Positions 35,314 through 46,799 of a stretch of 64,000 nucleotides of DNA are shown here, one piece after another. Below the pieces are notes generated by a model. The model saw only the letters and a list, made by a program, of their open reading frames with translations. It was not told the origin of the DNA and did not search any database. The DNA comes from Coniosporium tulheliwenetii (taxonomy: Eukaryota > Ascomycota > Dothideomycetes), in assembly GCA_030247845.1 (NCBI GenBank), contig JAPDRP010000006.1, positions 930,001 to 994,000 of the forward strand, in the 5' to 3' direction. The translations under genes were made by a program, and so were the position numbers. Numbering within the stretch: position 1 is the stretch's first letter; the number at the start of each line of letters is the position of its first letter.

Positions 35314-36624
35314 TTAATTGCGAGGGCTCCCTCCATTCCGATATCTCCACAGCCGGCTAAAATCCCTAACCCTCCGCGGCATGCCCTCGTCATTAGTAGG
35401 CGAATCCGGCGAAACGAGATCCACAGGAGAGTTGATATTCATGACTTCCGCCTCGGCAATCTGTAAGCTCGCAATCTCGCCCTCCCTCTCATCAGCCGCC
35501 ACACCATCCGGATCAAACCTCACCGGCGCATCCATGAACTCGTTGTTCTCCAACACACGCATCTTCTTATCGAGCGGGAAGATAGCGTGCAGGTAGTGCA
35601 GATTCAGCAGATGCCCCCCGCCCCTCCGCTGAAGTAACGTTCCCATAAACCGATTCGGAACACGGATAAAGTTGACAAGACCCCACTGGGCAACGAGATC
35701 CCCATCGTTAGCATAATGTTCGATATGGCGAATGACCTTGCTGCCATGGCCGCAATCTCTCTCCCGCATTCGCCTGCGCCTCCGCAGCGCGCTGGCCCCC
35801 TCGAGTCTGGTGCGGGTTGTTGAAGTGGTTCGCCGCGCACCCAAACGTATACACCTCCAACTTCCGCATACAGTCCTGCGGGACCTCAGCGAGAAGCCAG
35901 TCGACAATCAGCCCGCCCTCAATCCCGCCCTGGCTGTGCAGGATAAAGACGACCTTCTCATACCGCGCGTCCAGCAGCGCGGCTTTGATCTGCGCGTACC
36001 CGTCCCGGATATCCTGCGTCGAGTACGAGAAGTTGCGCTCAGTGAGACACTGCACGATGTCGAAGATGAGGCCGGCGGTCGTGTTGTGCACGCCTGTGAT
36101 CGGGCGCCGGAACGTGTAGGCGAGCCGGTTCAGGTTCTGTTGGAGCCAGTGGGATCCGATGGTTACGCCGTTGAGGAAGATCCAGAATTCTTTGGGGTGG
36201 GCTGGCCAGCTGCTGAGGTCTACTGTGGAGTGGAGGACGCGGCGGGGACCGTTGAGGCAGTAGCGGCAGATGGCCCAGTTGATGGTTATCGCGAGACCGG
36301 CGCCCGCAACGAACCAGGGCAGGGGCGCGTGTAGGATGAAGGATAGGATTACGCCGACGATGAAGGCGAGTTGGTAGAAGAAGAGGAAGGCGTGCACACC
36401 CAAGCAGAACAGGTTCGCGGGAGAAGGATAGAGCTCATCGAGCGGGCCAGTTGGCCACGGATACCAAGGGAGAAGATCCCGAGTAGGTATTTTTTGCATT
36501 TGAAGAAAAGAACGATGTCGCTGCCGAGTAGCATGAACGGATTGCCGGTATTGGGGATAGGCACTGGCTGAGCGTTGCCTCTAGCGCCGCCGATTTGAGA
36601 CGGGAGGAATGTGACTGTCGACAT
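35314..36624 (-). CDS. Membrane-associated alpha/beta-hydrolase-like protein, two frameshifts
   Basis: A single exon of about 436-437 residues after correction. The N-terminal part (NPFMLLGSDIVLFFKCKK) leads to KIPTRDLLPWYPWPTGPLDE, then two hydrophobic stretches near residues 65-115 (LFCLGVHAFLFFYQLAFIVG, FVAGAGLAITINWAICRY). A nucleophile-elbow-like motif LHSQGG with VDWLL follows (near residue 225), then EVYTFGCAANHFNNP. After a frame change comes HIEHYANDGDLVAQWGLVNF, with the DGDLV/HY region likely carrying the acid and His. A conserved fungal family related in shape to serine-lipase/DUF676 proteins; substrate unknown. One missing A in the run 36490-36495 is needed near the N-terminus. 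A second shift is needed near the C run 35796-35800; its exact place is uncertain because that part is not conserved. Confidence 0.75.
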
Positions 36625-37500
36625 TGTAGACTTGTGGAACTGACATCTAGGACTCTGCTGGAAGTTTTCGAGGGTCTGGGATTTATCACGGTTCTGGCTT
36701 GTTTACGAAAGGAAGGAACGGGTTAAGAAAGTGCGTAGTACCGGATATAGATATAGCTGGAAGTAAGGCGCAGCTGAGGCTGAACAACAGGCATCAATTG
36801 CCTTGAACTTGCGGTAAGGCAACAGGTAATCTCTAATGAGTCAGCCGCAGCTGACAGCATAACCTGAAGTGATACCAGCGCGGCACTTGCTCTAACAGTA
36901 GTGGTGGTTGGAATGACCTCAGAGCTTACCGTTTTTCTGAAGAAGTTTGCTCGCTGTTGCACAACACTGTATGAGTAGCGGGTAAAAACTAAACTGAACT
37001 CTGACCGAGAGAAGTCAAACAGCAGTATGAGCCTACCTCCAGCATGCTGGGCCGTGCAGAAGAAATCTGATCACATTCTAGATTTGATCGCATGGCAAGG
37101 AAACACGCGGCGACAGCCAATGTTCACATGCGTGCTTACAGTAAGACATACTGACCCGTCAACAAGCCTAGAGCAACTGGCTTCTCTGTGGCCGAACCCA
37201 ACGGGACAAGCCGTGTGCACAATTACACGGATCTAGGTTTGATCTTACTTTGTGACGAGAGTTTGTGATGGGCTTGATCCTACCTCAAAACTTTCGTCGC
37301 TAGTCTTGAGGTAGCGGTCTTAGAGGCAAGGGGCACCATCACGTGAGCCGAGCAGACTGTGAGTGCTTGCCTGAGACAGGATAGGTTTTTGTCTTCTTGT
37401 ATACAGTGGGTATATTGCTTAGCCTACTGCTCTTACTGTCTTAGGCGCCTCGCGAAACAGCTGGTCATAACAGGCACGCATAGCTCAAACGTGGCTATGT
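36625..37500. other. Intergenic region, no recognised gene
   Basis: 876 bp between the hydrolase start and the PRP4 stop. Short open frames near 37027-37236 and 36723-36962 lack motifs. Taken as promoter of the hydrolase gene plus PRP4 3' flank. Confidence 0.4.
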
Positions 37501-39296
37501 TCACTCATCATAAATCCCCTTCCCTCCCCCAACCTCATCCCTCGCCCACAGCTTAACCGTCTTATCATGCCCCGAGCTCGCAATCCACCTCGCATCAGCA
37601 CTGACATCGCAACTGAGCACATTCCCACTATGCCCACTCAGCGTCTTGCACAGCGCCCAATCATCCGCCGAGAAGATCTTCACGTTCTTATCGAACCCGC
37701 AGCTCACGAAAAATGTGCCCGCCTTCTTCGGCTGCACTTCCCCGTTCTCTGATTTAGGGAGCGCGACCCCGCTGCCAGGCCCATCAAGCCCCTTGAACCA
37801 CCGTAGATCCGTCACGCCCCCAGAATGTGCGCCGATATTGCTCATCTCCCGCACGGCGCGCAGGTCCCAGCACTTGGCAAACCCGTCCCCCGAGCCAGTG
37901 AGGACGCGATATCCATCCGCGCCCCAATCAAGCCCATAGATCGACTTTTGATGCCCATCGAGCAGCATCACCGTTCGGCCTGTCCGAAGGTCCCAGACAC
38001 GACCGATGCTGTCTAAGCCGGCAGACGCAAGCAGCGAGCCATCGGGGTTAAAGGCCACGGCGTAGACCTCTTTACTGTGACCCTCCTGCAGCAGCAGCTC
38101 GGTCGTCGTGCTGACGTCCCAGAGGCGCCATGTCGTGTCGTAGGATGCGGAGGCGAGGTAGCGGCCCGAGGGGTGGAACTCGACACGGCACACGCGGTCG
38201 GTGTGCCCTGAGAGCGTCGATATGGGCGTGTCTTGCTCGAGAGACCAGAGGTGGATTTGGCCTTCGCCGCCGCCGGAGGCGAGGTTGAGGGAGGATGGGG
38301 AGACGGGAGAGGACGGGAGAGTGGAGGAGGGGTACCAGGATATGCCACTGACGCGGTCGCTGTGCCCGCGGAGGGTCGTTCTGGTGTTGAGGTTCTCGAC
38401 GTCGAGGAGGCGGATGCTGCCGCCCCAGTTGCCGGATGCGAGGAGGTCGCCGGAGGGCGCGAAGCGCACTATGCTGACGGCGCGGTCCTGTGGGTCGAAG
38501 GTTACGGAGAGCTCGAAGCCTTCGAGGCGCTCTTTAATTGCTTTGCGGTGTTTGACGTGCGTGCGTAGCGGGATCGCCGACTCCTGCTTCTGTAACGCAA
38601 TTCGGTCTCGTGCTCGTGGTAGAGAGTAGCGCGCTATGTCTTTTCGCGCCTCGAGTAGTTCGTCGATGCCCTCGGTGTAGAATTCCTCCTCTGCCTCGCC
38701 CTTATCCTCCTCTTGCGCCTCGTCCTGCATTTGAATGTCGCCTTCGCCATCTGCTCCGTCAGCGGCCTCTGCTTGCACCGTCAAGAGCTCGCGTAACCTG
38801 TCTCGCCGATCTGCAGGGCCTTCTCCGAACAGTGTGATGGGCTCCCCCAGTTCGCGTAGACGGGTCCGGACGCGGTTGTCGTCTGTCGGCACGGCTATTG
38901 CAGCTGCACGGCGCTTGCGAGACATCTGATTCAGAATTGCAGAAGCTTTCTCCGACGGCACGCCCGCGACGCCTGATGGAATGAGGTGATCTCGGTCAAT
39001 CGCTAGAGTTTGGTGTCAGCCTGGCGCATTCCTGCAGGTGGACAGCCCGCACTGAGCAAGCTCCTACTTACGGATATTCGCAAGGTCGACACCCATATCT
39101 GCATCCTAGAACGGGCCATCAGCGAGGTGTTCATCGTGGTAGCTTGTGCTGTCGTTCGCGGCGGTCGCGGCGGTGCCCTTGCCCTCTATGCTTGGAGTTG
39201 TGAACACTGGATGGCCATGTATACGCGCAAGTTCTAGCTGCCTCTTACCTCGTCTGGGGCCTCCTCCATATATGCTTGCCGCGAAGGGTGCATCAT
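37501..39296 (-). CDS. PRP4: U4/U6 snRNP splicing factor Prp4 (WD40)
   Basis: Prp4 (PRPF4) is a WD40 protein of the U4/U6 and U4/U6.U5 snRNPs, working with Prp3. Three exons: 39296-39249, 39105-39072 and 39002-37501, giving 527 residues. Exon 1 encodes MMHPSRQAYMEEAPDE, exon 2 DADMGVDLANI, and exon 3 starts IDRDHLIPSGVAGVPSEKAS. The Prp4 N-terminal SFM motif is clear (VRTRLRELGEPITLFGEGPA, DRRDRLRELL). The C-terminal seven-blade propeller has repeated GH...WD units: LRGHSDRVSGISWYP, LSGHTDRVCRVEFHPSGRYL, EGHSKEVYAVAFNPDGSLLA, LDGHQKSIYGLDWGADGYRV, IGAHSGGVTDLRWF and LSGHSGNVLSCDVSADARWI. Ends in KLWARDEVGGGKGIYDE. The first two exons are short and were set by phase and motif, so exon 1 is less certain. 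Confidence 0.93.
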
Positions 39297-39846
39297 CTTG
39301 CCGACTTGTGCGAGATGGTTGTTCGACCGTGGCTAAGAACGCGAATTGAATTTGGTGTGAGTTGATATGCGGTCGATGGCTGCCGTTGAACGATTCGTAC
39401 AGCGGGTCCTCGGGCGCGAAATTTTGTTGAAAAGCTGGGACGAGCTATAGAGAGGTTCCAGTGAAGTGGGCTGGCGATGCTGAAGCAATGGGACAAAAGT
39501 CGAGAGTCCGGTGTGCTGAAAGCTCTTGAGGTGCTGGTCTCGCCCAGAGAGCTCTGCGGCCTGACGGGCATGCTTCGGCGAAATTGAAATGATGTCGTTG
39601 CTCGCTCCCTGTCAAAGACTTGCAACCAAATTTCCACGCTCCCTTCCACTTCACTCGTGCTTCTTGGGCTTCGCTGTTCGCTTTCTATATACTGGGTAAT
39701 CTGCACTCAATCATGTCGTTTTGAGCCTTTCGTTCTAGACTGTGCCATATCGTCCTCCTTGCCCGGCGGTCCCAGCTTCGCCACCAGGCGATGAAGCCCA
39801 CCACCGTGCGGCAATGGCTTAGGATCTTCAGTGCTTCCCTCGGGAC
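39297..39846. promoter_or_regulatory. Divergent promoter region of PRP4 and PTC7
   Basis: The two start codons point outward across 550 bp. Open frames within it (minus 39293-39706) have no motif. If PTC7 begins at 39791 instead, the interval shrinks accordingly. Confidence 0.4.
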
Positions 39847-41114
39847 ATGCCAGGCAAAGACCTTCCAGCCCTCCTCTGTATCATATCCCGCCGCTTCCAC
39901 CAGCTTGGCAGCCGTCTGTCGAACACGAGGGCTGCCAGCTCTCCAAGTTGCGCCATGGCGCCTCCACACTACCGTACAGTTCAAACCTCTGCGCGGCCTC
40001 AATCGCAACCGCGCTATACCTACCACATATCCGCCGCCTACTCCGCAAAAGGGCAGCGCCTGAATCCTGACCAAAACCTCTACAACTACAATCCGTACAT
40101 GCGGGTAACGAAAACAGCTACTGAGTTAGCGAATGGCAAGCGGGACAAGCGCAATCGGCCACAAAGCGGCCAGGACGCCTTCCTCGTCAGCAACGTGGGG
40201 GATACCGGTGCGGTAGCGTTTGGGGTGGCCGACGGTGTGGGCGGATGGACGGATTCAGGCATAGATCCAGCTGATTTCTCGCATTCGCTATGCGATTATA
40301 TGGCTAGCGCAGCCGGCGCATTCCCGGAAGGTTTCCCAGAAGGCCCTCTACGGCCTAGAGACTTGCTGCAGCACGGTTTTCAGAGGGTCGTGCAGGATAA
40401 GTCGATAGAAGGCGGTGGGAGCACGGCATGTATAGCGACGGCGGAACCGGATGGGCGCTTTGAGGTTGCCAAGTGAGAGGATCCATTATTCTACAATGAT
40501 GACTAGACTGCTAATCGAGGCGTAGTCTGGGTGACTCTGGCTTCCTGCAGCTCGGCGTGAACGCAGTGCGGAACATGTCTGAGCCGCAAACACACGCATT
40601 CAACACGCCATATCAGCTCTCCAAACTGCCTCAGAAGATGCTCGCGCAGATGGCTCTCTTCGGCGGCGGAGCAAAACCGCTGCAAGATCTGCCGAAGGAT
40701 GCGCAGATATACAATCACCAAGTAAAACACGGTGATGTACTCGTCTTTGCGACAGACGGCGTATGGGACAACATCACGCCACAAGAGATCTTGGGCATTG
40801 TCAGCCGGCTGATGACCACCTTCGGCGGGTGGAAGGGTACGGGAAATGGGTTAGAGGTTAGCAAGAAGCTGAGCGCGCTCACGCAGAAGGGCAGCATCAG
40901 CAAGTCCGGGGAGAACACGCTGCAAGCTCTGCTAGCGCTGGCCATAACACAAGAGGCCAAGGCAGCCAGCTTGAATCAGCGACGGGATGGGCCATTCGCG
41001 AAGGCGGTCCAGAAGGAGTATCCTAATGAGAACTGGCACGGTGGGAAGCCGGACGACATTTGTACAGTAGTCGCCATCGCCGTAAAGGACGAAGCTCCGC
41101 GAGCGAAGCTGTGA
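39847..41114 (+). CDS. PTC7: PP2C-type protein phosphatase, Ptc7-like, mitochondrial
   Basis: Ptc7 is a Mn/Mg-dependent PP2C phosphatase of mitochondria that in yeast acts on coenzyme Q biosynthesis. Two exons (39847-40472 and 40526-41114, 53-bp intron) give 404 residues. PP2C motifs in order: RPQSGQDAFLVSNVGD, FGVADGVGGWTDSGIDPADF (metal-binding Asp), GGGSTACIATAEPDGRFEVA, NLGDSGFLQLG, FNTPYQLSKLP, LVFATDGVWDNITPQEIL and KPDDICTVVAIAVKDE. The N-terminus is Arg/Ser-rich and fits a presequence. An alternative upstream start at 39791 reads MKPTTVRQWLRIFSASLGTC in another frame and carries a WRLHTTVQ element like other Ptc7 leaders; if that is real, one more single-base gap would be needed before SARPQSQPRYTYH. 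I keep the in-frame start. Confidence 0.9.
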
Positions 41115-41596
41115 GTTGGGCAGTGTAAAGATATCTTGCCGCCGATCCGATAGAGGGTCCCAACCCGAAGGTCGAGCAACCTGAGCATTTCGCGCATACC
41201 CTTTACCATTGAATATGAAGAGCTGGATTGATGATCTAGAGTTCCTTTGTCCGCTTTGGATGTTTGGTGCGGTCCGTCGGTCGCGTCTTCCTCGAGTTGT
41301 CGGCCTTGGCAGGCGTTGCTAGGTAAACACCCGAGAAGGCCCGATGCGCGCAGACAGACCGAGATCGCGAACTTCTGCAACTCTGAAAACCGGACGCGAC
41401 GAATACTCGTACACGACGAGCTTGCTTACGACGCAGCATCGATACGACGCCGGCCGCCAATTGCATCCTATGGACCGCTAACACAGAAAGAAGACACTCG
41501 TTACCGTTGCTTCGCCTTGCTCTACGTGCTGGATCCACCATCGCCTCAACTTGCTGGACAACAACACCGGATAGCTTCTAGCGGAGCATACACGCT
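41115..41596. other. Region upstream of MPS1
   Basis: 482 bp with no separate gene; open frames at 41247-41744 overlap the MPS1 start in another frame and lack motifs. It contains the MPS1 promoter and 5' UTR. Confidence 0.4.
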
Positions 41597-43565
41597 ATGG
41601 CAGCAGCCTCACCAACACCACTTCCAATGGCGTCGCACGGCTACGGTAGACCTGCCAGACAGCCCTCCACCCGCCATGTCCGCCGCGACTCCCCGTTGTC
41701 CGTCCTCGGCCAGAGTCACGGCTTCTCTGCCAATGCGCCCATGATGCAGCGCATCGACATTGGCGACTCTTCCGACGATGAGATGCCCCAACCAATGAAG
41801 CTGTCCGCGTACACCGAAGGCCTCCTCGCAGCGAACAAGCTGAACTCTCCGGAAAGAGTCCAGCGCCAGCCCAAACTACGCATATCAAGAAATACATCAT
41901 CGCAGTCCAATACACCTAAACCCGACGTCACCCCTGCGGCGCCTTCGATACGAGTTAAAAGAGTGCCCCTCCGTGGCGCGCCTGTGCGGTTTCGCCGTAC
42001 ACCCGATTCCCAGCAGGATCAACCCTCGAGCCAGGAGCAGGAGAATATGTACGGCACGGTCTCAAAGCCAACGTCCGCATCACGGGACCAAGAAAACATA
42101 TACGGAACCGTCTCAAAGCCCCCGCCCGTCTCCCGCGACCACCACGACCTCTCCGGTTCGACCATGAAGCCCGCGCCGGAATCCAGCATCATCCCCGAAC
42201 CAGCATCCCTCATGAAAGCAGACTTGCCCGTACGACCCTCTCTACAGCGCTCCGAGAAACCAATCCCGCTCGCGCCCATCAGCGCAAACACGCCCCGCCG
42301 CCCAGCTCCCCCACCGCCCCCGAAGATGAGCGTGCTCTCGACCGCCACAACAGCAGCAGGCGCGTCAACGACAAAGAAGAAAGCAGGCCGAGGCCGCGTC
42401 AGGGTCAACGGGATCGAGTACAGCCAGATGGGCAAGATCGGCAAGGGCGGGAGTTCAGACGTCTACCGTGTCATGGCCGAGAGCGGGAAGATGTTCGCGC
42501 TGAAGCGAGTTGCGTTGGAAGACGCGGACGAGGCGGCTGTGCGGGGCTACAAGGGAGAGATTGAGCTGCTGCGGAAGCTGGAGAATGTGGAGAGGGTGGT
42601 TAGGCTGTTTGATTATGAGGTTAATGAGGAGAAGCAGGTGCTTTATGTGGTGCGTATGAGCCGTTTCCCCTCCTCCGCGCGTCGAAATCTACTTCTTTAC
42701 GTTGCGAGTTCAGTCCAAAGCCAGAAACGCTAACTGCCCCACAGCTAATGGACATGGGCGAATCTGACCTCGCAAAACTCCTCAAAACAAAACTCGACCC
42801 CGATCTCAGCACCACCTCTCCCCGCCTCGACCTCCCCTTCACGCGCTACTACTGGAAAGAAATGCTCGAGTGCGTCTCCGCCGTCCACGCCCACGACATT
42901 GTACATTCCGACCTCAAGCCCGCAAACTTCCTGCTCGTCTCCGGGCGGCTGCAGCTCATCGACTTCGGCATCGCCAACGCCATCGATGTCGAGAATACCG
43001 TAAACGTGCACCGCGATTCCCATGTGGGCACCCCGAATTACATGTCCCCGGAGAGCCTGTCCGACACCAACGCTAGCGCGCGCGCAGCCCGGGGAGGGGC
43101 GGAGAAGTTGGGGAAGATGATGAAGCTGGGCAAGAAGAGCGATGTTTGGAGTCTCGGGTGTATTCTTTATCAGATGGTGTATGGGCGCCCGCCGTTTGCA
43201 CATATTGCGAACCAGCTCACGCGCGTCATGGCGATTGTGAACCCGGCCGTCTCCATTGAGTTTCCGACGCATGGCGTTGGGGGGTTAGGGTGCCGCCGGA
43301 GCTGCTGTTCACGTTGAAGGGGTGCCTGCAGCGGGATCCCGCGAAAAGACCGGGCGTTGAGGACTTGCTGAGTGAAAGGAACGGCTGGTTATACCCGGAA
43401 TGCGACCTCAGGATCAGCCAGCCGATCCTGGAGAACGTGATTAACAGGGTCGTGGAGCGGTTTAGGGATGAGCAGAGGAAGCCGCCGAGTGATGACGAGA
43501 TCAAGTCGTATGCGAGCAGCTTTTACGTTAAGATTAGGGAGATGATTGAGGATGGGAGGGCGTGA
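41597..43565 (+). CDS. MPS1: Spindle checkpoint kinase Mps1/TTK, one-base frameshift
   Basis: Mps1 is the dual-specificity kinase that starts spindle-checkpoint signalling at kinetochores and works in spindle pole duplication. Exons 41597-42649 and 42745-43565; corrected length 624 residues. The first ~280 residues are disordered and Ser/Pro-rich, with a near-repeat of ENMYGTVSKP / ENIYGTVSKP. The kinase domain shows a Gly loop GKIGKGGSSDVYRV, lysine in FALKRV, LLRKLENVERVVRLFDYE, catalytic loop HSDLKPANFLLV (Mps1-type HSD), DFGIANAI, GTPNYMSPESL and WSLGCILYQMVYGRPPFAHI. The end (PPELLFTLKGCLQRDPAKRP and following) is in another frame; one more G in the run of six at 43279-43284 joins VGG to VRVPPELL. 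A kinase truncated there would lose its last lobe helices, so an assembly error is likely. Confidence 0.93.
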
Positions 43566-44290
43566 GGCGCAGAGATTTTTGATGCCGCGTTTCGGGTTTT
43601 GCGGACGCAATTCAGAGCCGTCGGTGCGGTTTGGTGCGTGAGCTGTCTCTTGATTGTGAGAGAGTCTCTCTCTGTCGTTTGGTTAGCAGGGCGCCTGGGG
43701 CTGTTCCTGGTTATTTCTGTCCCTGCAGACGCATTTTAACGTGTCCGACGCATATCATGCGCGACGTTTGGAGGATGCTGGGGAGGCTTTGACGGCAACT
43801 GTATATATTCGTGCCCTGTCCGCCGCTGCGGTTGTAGATACCCTTCTACTCTCTTATTGAGAGGTTCTCAAAGCATTGCGGTACAGCTGGACCTTTGCTA
43901 CCTGCATGGGAAGTGATCCAGAATTGGCAGCGGACATATAATATGACTATAGCACACAAAGCGCGTACCTATAGTCTGCTGCACCGCTTGGTAAAAAGTC
44001 AAGTAATGAGACGATTTCATTCGGATCGTTCGTTGAATTTCAACATGCGTCTCAAAAACCCCAGCCCTATGGGCTACAGCTTTGCAACTCTCAGAGATGA
44101 CTATGCAGCGCGATATGCAACAGTCGAGAATATCAAGTGTCTCGTTAAACCCCCAGGAACGCCGTGATCCCAGCCGAAATGCACCTCTTCATGATCTCGG
44201 CCACATTTTCCATGACCGCAGTTCTTACGAGAGCCATTTTTCATAGTCCCATGCGCCAAACACCATACAATGCCGCCCACACTTATAAGC
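43566..44290. other. Convergent 3' region of MPS1 and NSA2
   Basis: About 725 bp with no recognised gene. A small plus-strand open frame at 43895-44167 lacks motifs. Confidence 0.4.
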
Positions 44291-45406
44291 TCAGACAAGC
44301 AGAACCCTACGAACTGTCAGCCTACTGCTCGTGTCGCAGATACGACGCTGGGAGGATACTACTCACGCGTTCAGACACCCATCGTTCTCAGGGTTGTTGG
44401 TAACTTGTGCCCACCTTCCCCACACAACTTTTCCTCCGGCGGTCACTATGCCCAATTCTGACACGTTGACCTCCTACACAGAAGTCAGATAGAATCCAAA
44501 GCAGACAGCCGACCAGAGCGGCAACTTACGATGACGGTGCCTTTTGTTAGCACGCCAAGTTGCGTGTACATTGGGTTTTGCGGATTCTTCTTGACGCCCA
44601 GGATGGGCAGCTGGACCGTTACGCCGAGTTCAGGGTGCGTGACATTGGCTTTTTTGTAGCGCAGGCCCTGCATTCCTTTTAGCAAGCAATATGGGAAGAA
44701 GGATGCCTCCTTGCCTTGGATCACTTACCATAGGCCGGATGAAACGCTCGAATTTTACAGGCCGCCGTGTGAAACCTTCTCCAACAAACGCTGCGAGAAT
44801 CGTTAGTATGGATTCTCAAGACGGTTCCCGAGGCGACTCACTTGGCTTCGTGATCATCCTCTTCCAGCTCTTCTTCGCCGTCTTCTTGCCCGTCTTGACG
44901 ACCTTAAACATCTCCTCCTCCGAGATACCTCGCACCTTGGGCAGCGGCACGGAAAACTTCGCCGCCTTCTCAGCGCGCTTGTTCTTGATGGCACTACTCA
45001 GCGCCTTCGCATTCGTCTCGTTACTGCGATCGAGCAGGTACTGCGGCAGTGGCGTTGTGGAAGGCTGGGCCTCGGCGCCCTTGACGTTGCGCTCCTCTTT
45101 CGCGCGGATCTGCTTCTTCATCTGGATCTTCTCCTTATGCCGCTTCTGCTGGTATAGTTTCTGCGCTGGCTGTTAGCGCGGGTATGCTTAGTGTAAGGGT
45201 TCAAGGCCAACATACGGCTCGGAGACCACGCAGGTTCTGTGCCTTTTCGGAGGCATCGTGGCCTTCTCTTGCGCGCCGCTTTCGGGTGCGCTCTTCGTGG
45301 TCGAGTCTGCGCCCATGCTCCTTGGTCCACTGAGGGTGTGTTAGCAAACTTGCCACTGGATTTGAGGTTTGTGGCTTGCCTTCTCCATGTACTCATTCTG
45401 AGGCAT
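44291..45406 (-). CDS. NSA2: Ribosome biogenesis protein Nsa2
   Basis: Nsa2 is a nucleolar factor of 66S pre-60S particles, needed for 27S pre-rRNA processing. Seven exons (45406-45380, 45329-45216, 45160-44842, 44790-44729, 44667-44530, 44473-44367, 44306-44291) give 260 residues; yeast Nsa2 has 261. The conserved order is MPQNEYMEK, WTKEHGRRLDHEERTRKR, QNLRGLRAKLYQQKRHKEKI, SVPLPKVRGISEEEMFKVV, GKKTAKKSWKRMITKPTFVG, EGFTRRPVKFERFIRPMGLR, ELGVTVQLPILGVKKNPQNP, MYTQLGVLTKGTVIEVNVSE, LGIVTAGGKVVWGRWAQVTN and final AVLLV. Intron 1 (45379-45330) must use a GC donor (GAGAAG|GCAAGC), as no GT site keeps the phase. The last exon is 16 nt including the stop. Divergent from the bL21m gene. Confidence 0.95.
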
Positions 45407-45703
45407 TTTGACGATTGTCTGCCGCGAGACGGCTTCCTGTAAGGTTTAGGGAGGTTCGGAATATACCAGCGGTAATCCAAGTCCTGTTCTAGGACTTGTG
45501 GCGAGAGTGAAAGAAAGTGGGAGGAAGTGGAGGGAGATGTAGTAATTGTGCTGCAGAGCGGCGGCGAAGTTCAAAATCTCCAAACTTGATGCCAAGATTT
45601 CGCGACGGCTGATTGAGCCGATGTTTAGGCGAACATCATCTTCAACTTCGGCGGACATGGCATAACCCAGCAGCCTCTCGATCCGAGCCTGCCATTTGCC
45701 ATC
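45407..45703. promoter_or_regulatory. Divergent promoter of NSA2 and bL21m genes
   Basis: A 297-bp interval between two outward-facing genes, one for cytosolic and one for mitochondrial ribosomes. No specific site was identified. Confidence 0.5.
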
Positions 45704-46464
45704 ATGCTGTCCCGAACAGTGCGACGCGCACTCCAAGACGCCAATCTACCACCAACCTTCCTCCTCCCCTTCCGCGCGCGGCTGTCGACAGTCAGCCACA
45801 CCCTCGACCCCGAACCAGTTCCCGAACCGCTCCTCGACTCCGCCCATCTCTCTCGCCAAACACCCACAAGATCTTATACACCACCTTCTCCTCGACCAGC
45901 CTCCTCTTCACAACCGGCTGAAACAGCAGCTCAACCCACCGCCGCACTCCCAGCACCCACATCCACCTCCCCATCAACACCCACAACCCCCTCTCAGACA
46001 GCATCAAGGACCTTCTCCCTCTCCTGCGATCCCAGACGCCACATTACATAACCGCGCACCTGCATGGCCGGCCCTACCTCCTAACCCAGGGCGACACCCT
46101 GCGCCTCCCCTTCCTAATGCCCGGCGTACAACCCGGCGACATCCTACGTCTGAACCGGGCGTCCGTGGTCGGGAGCCGGGACTACACGCTCAAGGCCGGC
46201 GCGCCCGTCGCATCTGTTGCGTCGCTGCCGAAGGAGGAACTAGGCCATGCGGATATCAGGGCCAAGCAGAGCTATGTTGATGAGAGGTTGTTTGTGTGCA
46301 GGGCGGTGGTGATGGGCGTCGAGGCGGAGCCGATGCGGATCAAGGAGAAGACGAAGCAGAGACAACGGCATGTGAGGCAGGTGAAGAGTAAGCATAAGTT
46401 TACGGTGCTGAGGGTGCAGGAGCTGCGGGTTAGGAGTTTGGAGGAGGTGGAGGGGCGCGCGTGA
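45704..46464 (+). CDS. MRPL49: Mitochondrial large-subunit ribosomal protein bL21m, one-base frameshift
   Basis: This is the mitochondrial bL21 protein (yeast Mrpl49). It starts with MLSRTVRRALQDANLPPTFL and LLPFRARLST, a basic presequence, then a Pro/Ser/Thr-rich linker. The L21 core follows: LSDSIKDLLPLLRSQTPHYI, TAHLHGRPYLLTQGDTLRLP, FLMPGVQPGDILRLNRASVV, GSRDYTLKAG, YVDERLFVCRAVVMGVEAEP and KEKTKQRQRHVRQVKSKHKF, ending in VLRVQELRVRSLEEVEGRA. The leader and the core are in different frames: the switch is at the run of five C at 45987-45991, where one more C gives continuous sequence and 253 residues. Single exon. Stops in the core frame before 45921 show the leader frame is the right one upstream. 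Confidence 0.85.
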
Positions 46465-46799
46465 GAAGGGGGTTTGGGGGTAAGGTTCTCGGTAGTGTAC
46501 AAGAAGGCAGGGATGGGAAGAGTGTCGGCTAGATGACTGTCGGTTCTTTGGGGATTGGGATGTATCATACACCATTGTGTCACTGTACAAGAAGAGCCCT
46601 GGGGCATTGTTGCGGCATGGAAGGCGTTCATGTATCTCGAAACCACTGACACGCATAGTACCACTGATGCATTAAAGCCATCGAAACTCTCAAATGAGTT
46701 GTACATCAAACGCACAATTCATCTTAGGCACATAATGCATCCCAGCAACGAAGGCCCCTGGCTCCGGCCCTACAATCCCCAAACGCCCCTGCAGAACTT
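46465..46799. other. Convergent 3' region
   Basis: Short 3' flanks between bL21m and the small basic protein gene; minus-strand open frames 46240-46715 are antisense and lack motifs. Confidence 0.35.

Noticed and set aside
43265..43300. Real C-terminal truncation of Mps1
   Set aside because: The downstream sequence is fully conserved kinase C-lobe in the next frame, directly after a six-G run; decay would not leave it intact.
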